A stretch of 64,000 bases of DNA from Crocinitomicaceae bacterium (GTDB lineage Bacteria > Bacteroidota > Bacteroidia > Flavobacteriales_D > Crocinitomicaceae), in assembly GCA_021325675.1 (NCBI GenBank), contig JAJTCM010000001.1, positions 496,001 to 560,000 on the forward strand, given 5' to 3'. Of the stretch, positions 19,458 through 27,766 are shown piece after piece. The position numbers and the translations under genes were made by a program. The first letter of the stretch is position 1, and each line of letters opens with the position of its first letter. The notes below the pieces were generated by a model that saw nothing but the letters and a program-made list of their open reading frames with translations, was not told where the DNA came from and made no database searches.

Positions 19458-19522
19458 TGGCTAAAGAAAAATCTTTTTCAGGGTGGAAACCTACTGAATT
19501 TTAGTAAATGTTTAAATGACCT

Positions 19523-20686
19523 TTACTTATTGGCGTAAAGCTGCACTTCGTCGCCGGAAATCTGGTTGTCACACAAAATGACGAGGCGCTCAACCACGTT
19601 GCGGAGCTCACGGATATTTCCCGTCCAGTTGATTTGTTTTAGGTTTTCCAGGGCCCCGGGGCTAAAGGCTTTGCGGGGAATTCCCTGCTCGGCGCAAACC
19701 ATTGTCAGGAAATGCTCGGCCAGTAGCGGAATGTCTTCGCGGCGCTCGTTCAGAGCAGGAACATGGATCGGAATTACGGCCAAACGGTGGTATAAATCCT
19801 CGCGGAATTTGCCGTCAGCGATTTCTTTCCTTAAATCTTTGTTGGTCGCGGCTACAATGCGGCAGTCTACTTTGATATCACGCTCACCGCCAACGCGCTG
19901 AATAACGTTTTCCTGAAGGGCACGCAGGACTTTTGCTTGTGCTGATGCACTCATATCGCCAATCTCATCAAGGAATAAAGTTCCGCCGGAAGCCAGCTCG
20001 AATTTACCTTTTTTGTCTTTTATGGCGGATGTAAACGCTCCTTTTTCATGCCCGAAAAGCTCACTTTCTATCAATTCTGATGGAATAGCGGCACAGTTCA
20101 CTTCAATGAACTGCATTTTCTTACGGTTCGAGTTGTCGTGAAGTGAGCGGGCAACGAGCTCTTTTCCTGTACCGTTGCCGCCTGTAATCAGCACGCGGGC
20201 GTCGGATGGCGCTACTTTTTCAATCATTTCCTTGATGCGGATGATTTCGGGCGTTTCTCCAATGATGGATGATCCTTTGAATTTGCGCACGGTTGTTTTG
20301 AGCACATTTTTCTCCTCTACGAGCTGCACGCGCTCTTTGGCGTTGCGCAGTGTAACAAGGATCCGGTTGAGGTCTAAGGGTTTTTCAATGAAGTCAAAAG
20401 CGCCTTTTTTGATGGATTCAACAGCCGTTTCAATATTTCCGTGGCCGCTTATCATGATGATAGGAGCTTCGTTTTTGGCTGCCAAAGCGCCTTGAAGCAC
20501 TTCCATACCATCCATTTCAGGCATTTTGATGTCGCAAAAAATCAGCTCGTAAGAATTGTTTTTTATTTTATCAAGGCCCTCCCTGCCGTTTTCGGCTTCG
20601 TGCACCTCGTAACTTTCAAATTCCAGGATTTCGCGCAGCGCCCTGCGGATACTGCGTTCGTCGTCGATGATTAAAATTTTGCTCAT
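19523..20686 (-). CDS. NtrC-like sigma-54 activator without DNA-binding domain
   Basis: A 387-residue response regulator. Receiver domain residues 1-118 carry Asp8-Asp9 and phosphoacceptor Asp52 (FCDIKMPEMDG). The AAA+ domain has Walker A GGNGTGKE (169-176), the sigma-54 contact loop read as GAFTSA (216-221) instead of the usual GAFTGA, and Walker B GGTLFLDEIGD (234-244). NIRELRNVVERLVIL sits near the C-terminus. The protein stops about 25 residues later, where relatives carry a Fis-type helix-turn-helix, so it may act without specific DNA binding. GAFTSA is a variant I recall from Bacteroidota homologues. No kinase gene is adjacent. An exact -7 box lies upstream. Confidence 0.9.
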   Translation of the reverse strand: MSKILIIDDERSIRRALREILEFESYEVHEAENGREGLDKIKNNSYELIFCDIKMPEMDGMEVLQGALAAKNEAPIIMISGHGNIETAVESIKKGAFDFIEKPLDLNRILVTLRNAKERVQLVEEKNVLKTTVRKFKGSSIIGETPEIIRIKEMIEKVAPSDARVLITGGNGTGKELVARSLHDNSNRKKMQFIEVNCAAIPSELIESELFGHEKGAFTSAIKDKKGKFELASGGTLFLDEIGDMSASAQAKVLRALQENVIQRVGGERDIKVDCRIVAATNKDLRKEIADGKFREDLYHRLAVIPIHVPALNERREDIPLLAEHFLTMVCAEQGIPRKAFSPGALENLKQINWTGNIRELRNVVERLVILCDNQISGDEVQLYANK

Positions 20687-20709
20687 GGTTTGTATTCGTT
20701 AAATCTCTG

Positions 20710-20717
20710 CAAAAGTA
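20710..20717 (-). promoter_or_regulatory. -7 box of the NtrC-like gene
   Basis: TACTTTTG on the minus strand, exact TAnnTTTG, 23 nt before the ATG at 20686. Confidence 0.55.
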
Positions 20718-20804
20718 ATATTTTGAATGAGTTTTGGAGTTATGAATGATAAATGTTGAATGGGGTGTTAATCGCACTGTGTTATTTAACATAACGTATA
20801 TATA

Positions 20805-20865
20805 CATTAAATATGCTTTAAGTATGCTTTAACTATACAGTTACTATGGAGTAAGCATACTTAAA
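20805..20865. repeat. ATGCTTTAAGT tandem/inverted element overlapping a stop codon
   Basis: Three 11-nt direct units (TTAAATATGCT, TTAAGTATGCT, TTAACTATACA) run from about 20807 to 20838. The inverted partner TAAGCATACTTAAA (20852-20865) matches the second unit at 13 of 14 positions. The right arm contains the stop codon of the MBL gene (20861-20863). Confidence 0.7.
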
Positions 20866-21715
20866 ACAGGTCGCTGAATTTAAAAGTTTCATTCAGGCGT
20901 ACGCCTTTTTCGGTGTGCTGCAATGTACAGCATTCATTTACGGCGTCGTGTTCAAAAAACAGCACAAATTTCTGTTCGGCGGCCTGGTCAAGAAACAATC
21001 CTTTTTCACCGATCGTGATCAGGGGGCGGGTATCGTATCCCATCACGTAGGGCAGGGGAATGTGGCCGGTGCTTGGGAGCAGGTCAGCCATAAAAACGAG
21101 CGTTTTTCCCTGGTAGCGGATATGCGGCACCATCATGCTTTCGGTGTGGCCGTCAACAAAGAGCACATCGAAGTTATTGAATACATTTTCGCTGTAATTT
21201 CCTGTGCGGTTCACAAATTTCAATTGTCCGCTTTCCCGGATGGGCAGGATGTTTTCCGATAGAAAAGATGCTTTTTCCCGCGGATTAGGTTCGGTGGCCC
21301 ATTTCCAATGATTTTCGGTGCTCCAGTAAACGGCGTTTTTGAAAACCGGTTCAAAGCCCGTACGGTCCTTGTTCCAGCGGATTGCACCGCCGCAGTGATC
21401 AAAATGCAAATGCGTCAGGAAAACGTCCGTAATATCGTCCGCGTGGAAACCGTATTGCTTCAGGCTGCTTTCCAAAGTGGCATCGCCTGACATGTAATAA
21501 TGGGAAAAGAATTTTTGACTTTGCTTGTCGCCAATTCCGCAATCAATGAGGATCAGACGTTTACCATCTTCGATTAAGAGACTGCGCATCGCCCAGGAAC
21601 ACATGTTGTTTTCATCAGCCGGGTTGGTTTTCTGCCAGATGGTTTTGGGAACAACGCCAAACATTGCGCCGCCGTCTAATTTAAAGTTTCCGGTTTCTAA
21701 AGGGTATAATTTCAT
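20861..21715 (-). CDS. MBL-fold metallohydrolase (lactonase-like)
   Basis: A 284-residue cytosolic protein with the metallo-beta-lactamase metal motif HLHFDHCGG (His102, His104, Asp106, His107). Further metal-binding elements are TENHWKW, LFVDGHTESMMVP and the late FFEHD motif. The long N-terminal strand region and overall length fit the AHL-lactonase/arylsulfatase-like branch of the family. The real substrate cannot be predicted. The stop codon lies inside the arm of an inverted repeat, and a GTGCTAAT-type repeat lies upstream. Confidence 0.87.
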   Translation of the reverse strand: MKLYPLETGNFKLDGGAMFGVVPKTIWQKTNPADENNMCSWAMRSLLIEDGKRLILIDCGIGDKQSQKFFSHYYMSGDATLESSLKQYGFHADDITDVFLTHLHFDHCGGAIRWNKDRTGFEPVFKNAVYWSTENHWKWATEPNPREKASFLSENILPIRESGQLKFVNRTGNYSENVFNNFDVLFVDGHTESMMVPHIRYQGKTLVFMADLLPSTGHIPLPYVMGYDTRPLITIGEKGLFLDQAAEQKFVLFFEHDAVNECCTLQHTEKGVRLNETFKFSDLF

Positions 21716-21720
21716 TTTTA

Positions 21721-21817
21721 GTATGCTAATTTGTTAATGTGCTGATAGAGTGCTAATGCGCTGATTTGTTTCGATTTGAATTAGCACATTAGCATTAACT
21801 TATTTATCACATTAATC
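21721..21817. repeat. GTGCTAAT-family inverted element
   Basis: The left arm (21721-21766) has TATGCTAATTTGTTAATGTGCT-type units; the right arm (21780-21815) has the reverse complement TTAGCACATTAGCATTAA. The right arm supplies the TAA stop of the SIMPL gene (21812-21814). Gene order is tandem on the minus strand. Confidence 0.75.
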
Positions 21818-22543
21818 AACGTTAAACTCCAAATGGATTGTAATCGTTGCTGTTTTCATTTTGGAGCTGGTATTGAATGATCCGCCCCAGGAATAGTCTT
21901 CTGCTGAGTTCTGGGCAGTAATCTGGATCACACCCATGTCCGCTTTTTTGAGAGAACCGAGGTCTGAACCGGAGTTTTCAGCGATTTTCTCTGCGCGCAG
22001 CTTGGCATCTTTGGTAGCATTTTCAATCATTTTGATTTTCAGCTCGGCCAGCTTGGTGTAATAATAATCCGGCGCAAAAGATTCCAGCTCGATGTCCTGG
22101 TTAATCAGCTCGGTGATTTCGCGGGAAATGGCTTCGATTTTATTTACATCCTTCGATTCCACGCGAACCGTCTGGCTCAGGGAATAGCCGTTGAAAAACG
22201 AGCTTTGTACATTGCCGTAATTGTCATACGTGTTGCTGTATAATTTCTGGATATTCACAGAGTTAAATACGATCTCATTCTCTTTCACGCCTTTGTTGGT
22301 CAGGTATTTTTTGATTTTGTCACGCTTCATTTTCAGGTCGGAGGAAGCTTGCTTTAAATCGGCGCCACTGGTTGAAAAAGACGCTTTCCAGACGATTAAA
22401 TCTGATGTGAAGCTTTCTTCTCCTAAGCCTGTTACACTGATGGATTCATTTGCTTTGCCGCGCTTGGCGTAAGACCTCCCGATAAACGCTGCAGCGATGA
22501 TAACGGCCAGGGCAACGATGATTGTATTTACATGTGATTTCAT
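21812..22543 (-). CDS. SIMPL-domain (DUF541) envelope protein
   Basis: A 243-residue protein with an N-terminal signal anchor (TIIVALAVIIAAAFIGRSYA). The SIMPL domain follows: SISVTGLGEESFTSDLIVWK, a helical LKQASSDLKMKRDKIKKYL, and FAPDYYYTKLAELKIKMIEN leading into ATKDAKLRAEKIAENSGSDLG. It ends in a beta strand, TATITIHLEF. DUF541 proteins are periplasmic or membrane-anchored homo-oligomers of unclear function. The final codons and stop border a repeat arm. Confidence 0.85.
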   Translation of the reverse strand: MKSHVNTIIVALAVIIAAAFIGRSYAKRGKANESISVTGLGEESFTSDLIVWKASFSTSGADLKQASSDLKMKRDKIKKYLTNKGVKENEIVFNSVNIQKLYSNTYDNYGNVQSSFFNGYSLSQTVRVESKDVNKIEAISREITELINQDIELESFAPDYYYTKLAELKIKMIENATKDAKLRAEKIAENSGSDLGSLKKADMGVIQITAQNSAEDYSWGGSFNTSSKMKTATITIHLEFNVD

Positions 22544-22662
22544 AACTCTTTTTTGTGCTAATGTAAGAATTCCTTTTAAAAATAACAGTAATTTGAAATT
22601 TGATTTATTTCAGGTGGCGAAAAGCAGGCGGTTTTATGCGTGTTTTGCCGCCCTGCAAACGC

Positions 22663-22690
22663 TTGTGAAGACAATTTTTAATTATATTTG
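22663..22690 (+). promoter_or_regulatory. Promoter of the E1 dehydrogenase gene
   Basis: TTG (22663-22665) and TATATTTG (22683-22690), separated by 17 nt, match the Bacteroidota -33/-7 consensus. Predicted transcription start is near 22695, about 13 nt before the ATG. Confidence 0.7.
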
Positions 22691-22707
22691 CACAACAATA
22701 ATAAGGT

Positions 22708-25152
22708 ATGGCGAAAGAAGCAACAACAATGGAGGCAACGCAAATAGACTTTGAAACTTTTAAAAAGGAAGTGTTAAGCGACTATAAATTAGCTTGTTTA
22801 TCACGCGAAGCTTCACTTTTGGGCAGGAGGGAAGTGCTTTCGGGCAAAGCCAAATTCGGAATTTTCGGTGACGGAAAAGAATTGGCACAAATCGCCCTTG
22901 CCAAGCAGTTCAGAAACGGGGATTTCCGTTCAGGTTATTACCGCGACCAAACCCTGATGCTTGCAATCGACCAATTGACGATCCAGCAGTATTTTGCAGG
23001 CTTGTACGCCCATACCGATGAGAAAGTTGAGCCGATGTCCGCCGGACGCCAGATGGGAGGGCATTACGCTACCCGCAACCTGGATGAAAATGGCAACTGG
23101 GTGAACCTCATGGAACAGAAAAATTCTTCTGCCGACATTTCGCCTACTGCCGGACAAATGCCGCGTTTGCTAGGTTTGGCCCAGGCTTCGAAAGTTTACC
23201 GCAACCACCCGACGTTAAAAGACCTGGAAGAATTCAAGAAATTCACCGACGGAGGAAATGAAGTGGCTTTCGGTACAATCGGCGACGCAAGTACTTCCGA
23301 AGGCCCGTTTTGGGAAACGATCAACGCTGCCGGCGTACTTCAGGTACCGATGGTGATGTCTGTCTGGGACGATGGCTACGGAATTTCCGTTTCACGCGAC
23401 AAGCAAACAACAAAAGATAGTATTTCCGATGCGCTTGCAGGTATGCAGCGTACGGCAGACCAGCCCGGATATGAAATTTTTAAAACCAAAGGATGGGATT
23501 ACGCCCACCTGGTAGAAACATACGAAAAAGCAGTTAAAATTGCCCGCGAGGAGCATGTGCCGGTATTGGTGCACGTGACTGAAGTAAACCAGCCGCAAGG
23601 GCATTCGACTTCCGGCTCGCACGAGCGCTACAAATCCGAAGAGCGTTTGAAGTGGGAATCTGAATTCGACTGTATTGCAAAATTCAAAAACTGGATCCTT
23701 TCCTTCGAAGCGGAGGGAACGAAGCTCGCTGATGCTTCTGAGCTGGAAACCATCGAGCAAGATGCCAAAACTGAAGTACGCAACTCAAGAACCGCGGCAT
23801 GGAAACAATTTTGTGACGAAATTAAAGTGGACGCTGCCGAATTGACTTCCTTACTGGAGCAAGTGAAAGGTGAAAGCGCACAGGCTGATTTTGTGCAAGC
23901 TGAAATCACGGCGCTGCAAAAAGCGATGGACCCAACCCGCAAGGATGTGATAGGTGCTGCACGCAAGGTTTTACGTAAGCTGGCAGGGGAGAACAGTGCT
24001 TCGAAAAGTGCTTTGTCTTCCTGGATCACTTCCAAAATTAAAGAAAACGAAAGACGCTACAGCTCACATTTATATTCAGAATCTGCGTTCAACGCAGTTG
24101 AAATAGCCGGTGTTGAGCCGAATTATCCTTCAGATGCCAAAATGGAAGACGGCCGTATTATTCTGCGTGACAACTTCAAGGCAATTTTTGAGAAATACCC
24201 GCAAACACTTATTTATGGTGAGGATGCCGGTAAAATTGGCGGTGTAAACCAGAGTTTGGAAGGCATGCAGGAAATTTTCGGCGAGCTGCGCGTTTCTGAT
24301 GTCGGAATCCGTGAATGTACGATTATCGGCCAGGGAATTGGTATGGCGATGCGCGGTTTACGCCCGATTGCTGAAATCCAGTACCTCGATTATTTATTAT
24401 ATGCCATCCAGATCATGTCGGATGACCTCGCTACGGTTCAGTACCGTACGAAAGGCGGACAAAAAGCGCCGCTGATCATCAGCACCCGCGGCCACCGCCT
24501 GGAAGGGATCTGGCACAGCGGTTCCCCGATGGGAATGATCGTGAACGCCATCCGCGGAATGTATGTCTGTGTACCGCGCAACATGACGAAGGCTGCCGGT
24601 TTCTACAATACTTTGCTTGAAGGCGATGAGCCTGCCCTGGTGGTTGAGCCATTGAACGGTTACCGCAGCAAGGAAGCCCGCCCGGATAACATCGGTGAGT
24701 TCAAAACGCCGCTTGGTGTAACCGAAACTGTTAAAGAGGGAACAGACCTGACGCTGGTTTCCTACGGATCAACTTTCAACCTCTGCATCACAGCAGTTGA
24801 GATTTTGGCAGAAATGGGAATTTCCGTGGAGCTGATCGATGCGCAAACCCTCATTCCGTTTGATATTCAGCATTCTATCAAAAAATCACTGGAAAAAACC
24901 AATCGTTTGCTGATCGTGGACGAAGACGTGAGCTCGGGTGCAACGGCTTTCATGCTGGATAAAATCCTCGTTGAGCAAAAAGCGTATTACCACCTGGATT
25001 CTGCGCCTGAAACGCTCAGCGCGAAAGATCACCGTCCGCCATACGGTTCCGACGGGGATTATTTCTCTAAGCCGAGCATCGACGATATCGTTGAAAAAGT
25101 ATACGCCATGATGCACGAAGCTGATCCTCAAAATTACCCGAGCCTATTTTAA
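22708..25152 (+). CDS. 2-oxoacid dehydrogenase E1, fused alpha and beta subunits
   Basis: An 814-residue thiamine-diphosphate enzyme. The N-terminal half is the E1-alpha domain (GDGKELAQIALAKQF, GYYRDQTLMLAI, then the thiamine site GDASTSEGPFWETINAAGV through VWDDGYGISVS). The C-terminal half from about residue 465 is E1-beta (LIYGEDAGKIGGVNQSLEGM, GIRECTIIGQGIGMAMRGLR, IISTRGHRLEGIWHSG, VELIDAQTLIPFDI). Fused alpha/beta E1 proteins in Bacteroidota decarboxylate branched-chain 2-oxoacids or pyruvate and pass the acyl group to an E2. No E2 or E3 gene is nearby, so the substrate is open. Length and motifs are complete. Confidence 0.92.
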   Translation: MAKEATTMEATQIDFETFKKEVLSDYKLACLSREASLLGRREVLSGKAKFGIFGDGKELAQIALAKQFRNGDFRSGYYRDQTLMLAIDQLTIQQYFAGLYAHTDEKVEPMSAGRQMGGHYATRNLDENGNWVNLMEQKNSSADISPTAGQMPRLLGLAQASKVYRNHPTLKDLEEFKKFTDGGNEVAFGTIGDASTSEGPFWETINAAGVLQVPMVMSVWDDGYGISVSRDKQTTKDSISDALAGMQRTADQPGYEIFKTKGWDYAHLVETYEKAVKIAREEHVPVLVHVTEVNQPQGHSTSGSHERYKSEERLKWESEFDCIAKFKNWILSFEAEGTKLADASELETIEQDAKTEVRNSRTAAWKQFCDEIKVDAAELTSLLEQVKGESAQADFVQAEITALQKAMDPTRKDVIGAARKVLRKLAGENSASKSALSSWITSKIKENERRYSSHLYSESAFNAVEIAGVEPNYPSDAKMEDGRIILRDNFKAIFEKYPQTLIYGEDAGKIGGVNQSLEGMQEIFGELRVSDVGIRECTIIGQGIGMAMRGLRPIAEIQYLDYLLYAIQIMSDDLATVQYRTKGGQKAPLIISTRGHRLEGIWHSGSPMGMIVNAIRGMYVCVPRNMTKAAGFYNTLLEGDEPALVVEPLNGYRSKEARPDNIGEFKTPLGVTETVKEGTDLTLVSYGSTFNLCITAVEILAEMGISVELIDAQTLIPFDIQHSIKKSLEKTNRLLIVDEDVSSGATAFMLDKILVEQKAYYHLDSAPETLSAKDHRPPYGSDGDYFSKPSIDDIVEKVYAMMHEADPQNYPSLF

Positions 25153-25158
25153 GCTTGC

Positions 25159-25542
25159 TTGAAAACGCTTTTAGCCATATGGACCATTTCAGCTTTGCTG
25201 GCAAAAGATGTTGCCGCTCTTTCCTGGGATGTATGGTTTTATGTTAATCAGCAGGAAATAGCCCGCGAAAAGTGTGAGAACAAAGCCCGTCCGATGATGC
25301 ACTGTGACGGAAAGTGTTATTTGGCCAAACAATTGAAAAAGCTGGAGCAAAAAGAACAAAATCATAGTTCCCGGAAAAATCCTTTCCGGAACATGGAGAA
25401 AGCATCATTTTTTATTCCTGGTATGCGTTTTCCGGAAGCTTTACAGTTTTCTGAAGAAGTAAATCAATCGTGTTTTACATACAAATCGTTCGTTTCACAT
25501 AAAAATGCCGGTGAGGTTTTTCATCCGCCGGTTTTGGTGTAA
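25159..25542 (+). CDS. Small exported cysteine-containing protein
   Basis: A 127-residue protein from a TTG start 7 nt after the E1 stop. The N-terminus is a signal-like KTLLAIWTISALLAKDVAA. A conserved-looking segment, NKARPMMHCDGKCYLAKQL, has a Cys-x3-Cys pair with a neighbouring His; an earlier Cys lies in REKCENKA and a late one in NQSCFTY. I recall proteins with an MHCxGKCxL motif as a recurrent unnamed Bacteroidota family near envelope or metal genes. Metal handling is only a guess. The next two genes are also exported Cys or His proteins. Confidence 0.65.
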   Translation: MKTLLAIWTISALLAKDVAALSWDVWFYVNQQEIAREKCENKARPMMHCDGKCYLAKQLKKLEQKEQNHSSRKNPFRNMEKASFFIPGMRFPEALQFSEEVNQSCFTYKSFVSHKNAGEVFHPPVLV

Positions 25543-25646
25543 TTTATTATTGGTGATTGCGTAAGTGGTCACCCTCCTTTATCCTTCCTCAAGTAAGGAA
25601 CCGTTTTTCTCTGAAAAAGGAGAAGTAATTCATCAATCACATTTCT

Positions 25647-26558
25647 ATGACCAGATTTATTTTGGGTTTATGCCTGTGTTTTTCACTGGCGTATTCCTAT
25701 GCATGCGATATTTGCGGTTGTGCGGCGAGCTCGTTTTCTATGGGCTTACTGCCGAACAGCCAGCATCATTTCATTGGTTTGCGGAGCACTTTCCGTTATT
25801 TTGAAAGCACGCAATTGCATGATGTGACAACAAACCGGCTGTCGGACGAGCTGTTTACCTCCACGGATTTATTTGGCCGGTATAAGCTCAGCAAGCGTTT
25901 TCAGCTGCTGGCTTTCGTGCCTTATGTGCACAACAGTAAAACGGACAGCCTGGGAACAATTCGTGTGAGCGGCCTGGGAGATATCACAGCCCTGGCGAAT
26001 TTTGTATTTGTTCATAATACGGATTCTTTGTCGCGGCATTTCAAGCATTCGGGAACAATCGGCTTTGGGGTTAAAATGCCCACAGGAAACTATTTCAGGC
26101 CGGGATTTACGGAAATCAACATGCTTCCGGGCAGCGGATCGTTCGATTATGTATTCAACCTGAACTATTCGGTGCAGTACCGTTCGTTCGGCTTACAGAA
26201 TGAAACAAGCTTTACGTATAAAACGGAAAACAAGTACCTGTATAAGTTTGGCGATGCAATCACTATTACGCAGCTGTTTTTTTACCGCTGGAATGTAACG
26301 GAAAACCTCAAATTGATCCCGCAGCTTGGCGCTAACTTCGTGCACAACTGGAAAGACCGTAAAAACGGCAAGCTTTCGGAGGACACGTTTAATGGCGGGA
26401 ACCTGCTGAATGCGCAGCTCAATCTGTTGACACTTTACAAAAACTGGGGTTTTTCCCCGCAATTATTTATTCCTGTTTCACAGCATTTAAACGGCGGATA
26501 TGTCAAACAGAAACTCATGTTCCGCCTCAGTATTAACTATTTTATAAATAAAAAATGA
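25647..26558 (+). CDS. Outer-membrane beta-barrel-like protein with CDICGC motif
   Basis: A 303-residue protein with signal peptide MTRFILGLCLCFSLAYSYA, then CDICGCAASS directly after cleavage. The rest alternates amphipathic strands (HHFIGLRSTFRYFEST, RYKLSKRFQLLAFVPYVHN, GTIGFGVKMPTGNYF) and ends in MFRLSINYFINKK, as expected of a barrel with a C-terminal strand. It resembles the transporter or phenol-degradation-MetA-like barrels of Bacteroidota. The CDxCGC motif may bind metal or become lipidated; neither is proven. It overlaps the next gene by 4 nt, so they are co-translated. Confidence 0.75.
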   Translation: MTRFILGLCLCFSLAYSYACDICGCAASSFSMGLLPNSQHHFIGLRSTFRYFESTQLHDVTTNRLSDELFTSTDLFGRYKLSKRFQLLAFVPYVHNSKTDSLGTIRVSGLGDITALANFVFVHNTDSLSRHFKHSGTIGFGVKMPTGNYFRPGFTEINMLPGSGSFDYVFNLNYSVQYRSFGLQNETSFTYKTENKYLYKFGDAITITQLFFYRWNVTENLKLIPQLGANFVHNWKDRKNGKLSEDTFNGGNLLNAQLNLLTLYKNWGFSPQLFIPVSQHLNGGYVKQKLMFRLSINYFINKK

Positions 26559-26953
26559 AAACAACTATTCTGATTGCCCTTATCCTGGGCGCAGGCTTAG
26601 CTCTTATCTCCTGTAAAAAAGATAAGGAAGATGAAACAAACGCAACGGCATCAATAAACATCACCGAACCGGGACTGAACGATACTATCGCAGCCGGGGA
26701 GGAGCTGCATGTGGAAGGCGTGATTTCCGGAACCGGAGAGCTCCACGGTTATGTCATTACACTTAGAAATGCGGCTGACCAGGCGGTTTTTTTAACAGCA
26801 GATTATGATAGCCACGCAACAAGCTACAATTTCCATGAACATTGGGTGAACACGGTGACTGATACTACGATCGTTACGGTAAAAGTTGATGTAACAGAAG
26901 ATCACGACGGGAACCATGAGGTTAAAGAGCTGAACGTGGTTTGTTTGCCTTGA
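26555..26953 (+). CDS. His-containing lipoprotein (DUF4625-like)
   Basis: A 132-residue lipoprotein. The signal peptide has the lipobox ALISCKK (Cys20). One Ig-like beta-sandwich domain follows (ITEPGLNDTIAAGEELHVEG through VTVKVDVTEDHDGNHEVKEL). Histidines cluster in ATSYNFHEHWV and EDHDGNHE, which would suit metal binding. Its position behind the CDICGC barrel protein suggests a common role. The fold resembles the DUF4625 lipoproteins of Bacteroidota, from memory only. Confidence 0.72.
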   Translation: MKTTILIALILGAGLALISCKKDKEDETNATASINITEPGLNDTIAAGEELHVEGVISGTGELHGYVITLRNAADQAVFLTADYDSHATSYNFHEHWVNTVTDTTIVTVKVDVTEDHDGNHEVKELNVVCLP

Positions 26954-26954
26954 T

Positions 26955-27056
26955 TACTATGCTAATAAATTAATGTGGTAATATGCTAATGGTTTACTAT
27001 GCTGATACAATTGTTTTTTGATTAACTCATTAGCATATTAAGCTATTAGCACATTA
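26955..27056. repeat. GTGCTAAT-family inverted element
   Basis: Left arm units (TATGCTAATAAATTAATGTG) lie at 26958-27006; the right arm ATTAGCATATTAAGCTATTAG lies within 27021-27056. It sits between convergent genes, and the right end supplies the stop of the OmdA-type gene (27054-27056). Confidence 0.75.
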
Positions 27057-27581
27057 TTTCGAAGGCTCTTTCCCGAGTAAAACCCGGAATTCTTCTTTTC
27101 CTTCGGGTGTTTTCTGAAGATTGGTAATGAGCATCAGGGCACGCTCAATCCGTTTTTGAGAGGATTTTACCTGGCAGATATAATACAAAATGTAGCGCTG
27201 CTTGCCTTTGGGAAGTAAATTGAAGCGGCGTTCACCTTCGGGGTCCTGGTGAAGGACTTCCTTCAGCTCTTCGGGAAATTCCATGCCGAACTCACTTTCG
27301 TCTTTTTCCAGGTGAACGGTAACCGTGTCGCCAACCCGTAAGCCGTTTTTCTTCAGAATAGCTTTTTTGACTGTGATATAACCTTTTCCTTCTCCCAAAG
27401 CAACGGCTCCTGCCTGCCAGCGTTCTGAATTGTTTATTTGAATGATAAAACGCTGATTGTAAATTGTTTTGTCATCATCACTTTTAGTTTTGGTTAAAAC
27501 AGATTCGTCAATCTCTATGTAATGCAGCTTGAGACTGTTGTAGTCGAAGATTTCCGATTCGAACGTGACTTCTTTTTCCAT
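27054..27581 (-). CDS. DUF1905 plus YdeI/OmdA-like protein
   Basis: A 175-residue cytosolic protein. The first half fits DUF1905, a beta barrel of small bacterial proteins (VTFESEIFDYNSLKLHYIEI, KGYITVKKAILKKNGLRVGD). The second half fits the YdeI/OmdA helical domain (MEFPEELKEVLHQDPEGERR, PKGKQRYILYYICQVKSSQK, RIERALMLITNLQKT). The fused pair is common in Bacteroidota and has been linked with bacteriocin protection in some species; a biochemical activity is unknown. The stop codon lies in the arm of a repeat. Confidence 0.82.
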   Translation of the reverse strand: MEKEVTFESEIFDYNSLKLHYIEIDESVLTKTKSDDDKTIYNQRFIIQINNSERWQAGAVALGEGKGYITVKKAILKKNGLRVGDTVTVHLEKDESEFGMEFPEELKEVLHQDPEGERRFNLLPKGKQRYILYYICQVKSSQKRIERALMLITNLQKTPEGKEEFRVLLGKEPSK

Positions 27582-27616
27582 CCGGTCCTATTTTTTTTCA
27601 AGACAAGCAGGCAGCA

Positions 27617-27760
27617 TCAATAAGAAATCCAGGGCTTTTGAGTAATCGAGGTGATCATACTGTCAACCAACTCTTGAAAAGCAGACCTGGCAAATTTTGG
27701 AAGATGAGCTGTATACTGCTCCAATAAAATAGCCGGAATGATCTTCAGGTTCAAATCCAT
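27617..27760 (-). CDS. Possible 47-residue small protein
   Basis: An open frame from ATG (27760) to TGA (27617-27619), encoding MDLNLKIIPAILLEQYTAHL and a further 27 residues ending in WISY. It begins 7 nt beyond the GH3 stop and precedes the OmdA-type gene on the same strand. It could be a small gene, or a decayed end of a longer one. Composition is like the neighbours. No family recognised. Confidence 0.3.
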   Translation of the reverse strand: MDLNLKIIPAILLEQYTAHLPKFARSAFQELVDSMITSITQKPWISY

Positions 27761-27766
27761 GGTTCA

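Noticed and set aside
25565-25804. 79-residue frame ahead of the CDICGC protein
   Set aside because: Overlaps the signal peptide of the real gene in another frame.
27747-27757. GGTTCAAATCC resembling a tRNA T-loop
   Set aside because: No acceptor, D or anticodon stem can be formed around it; it lies in a short reading frame.
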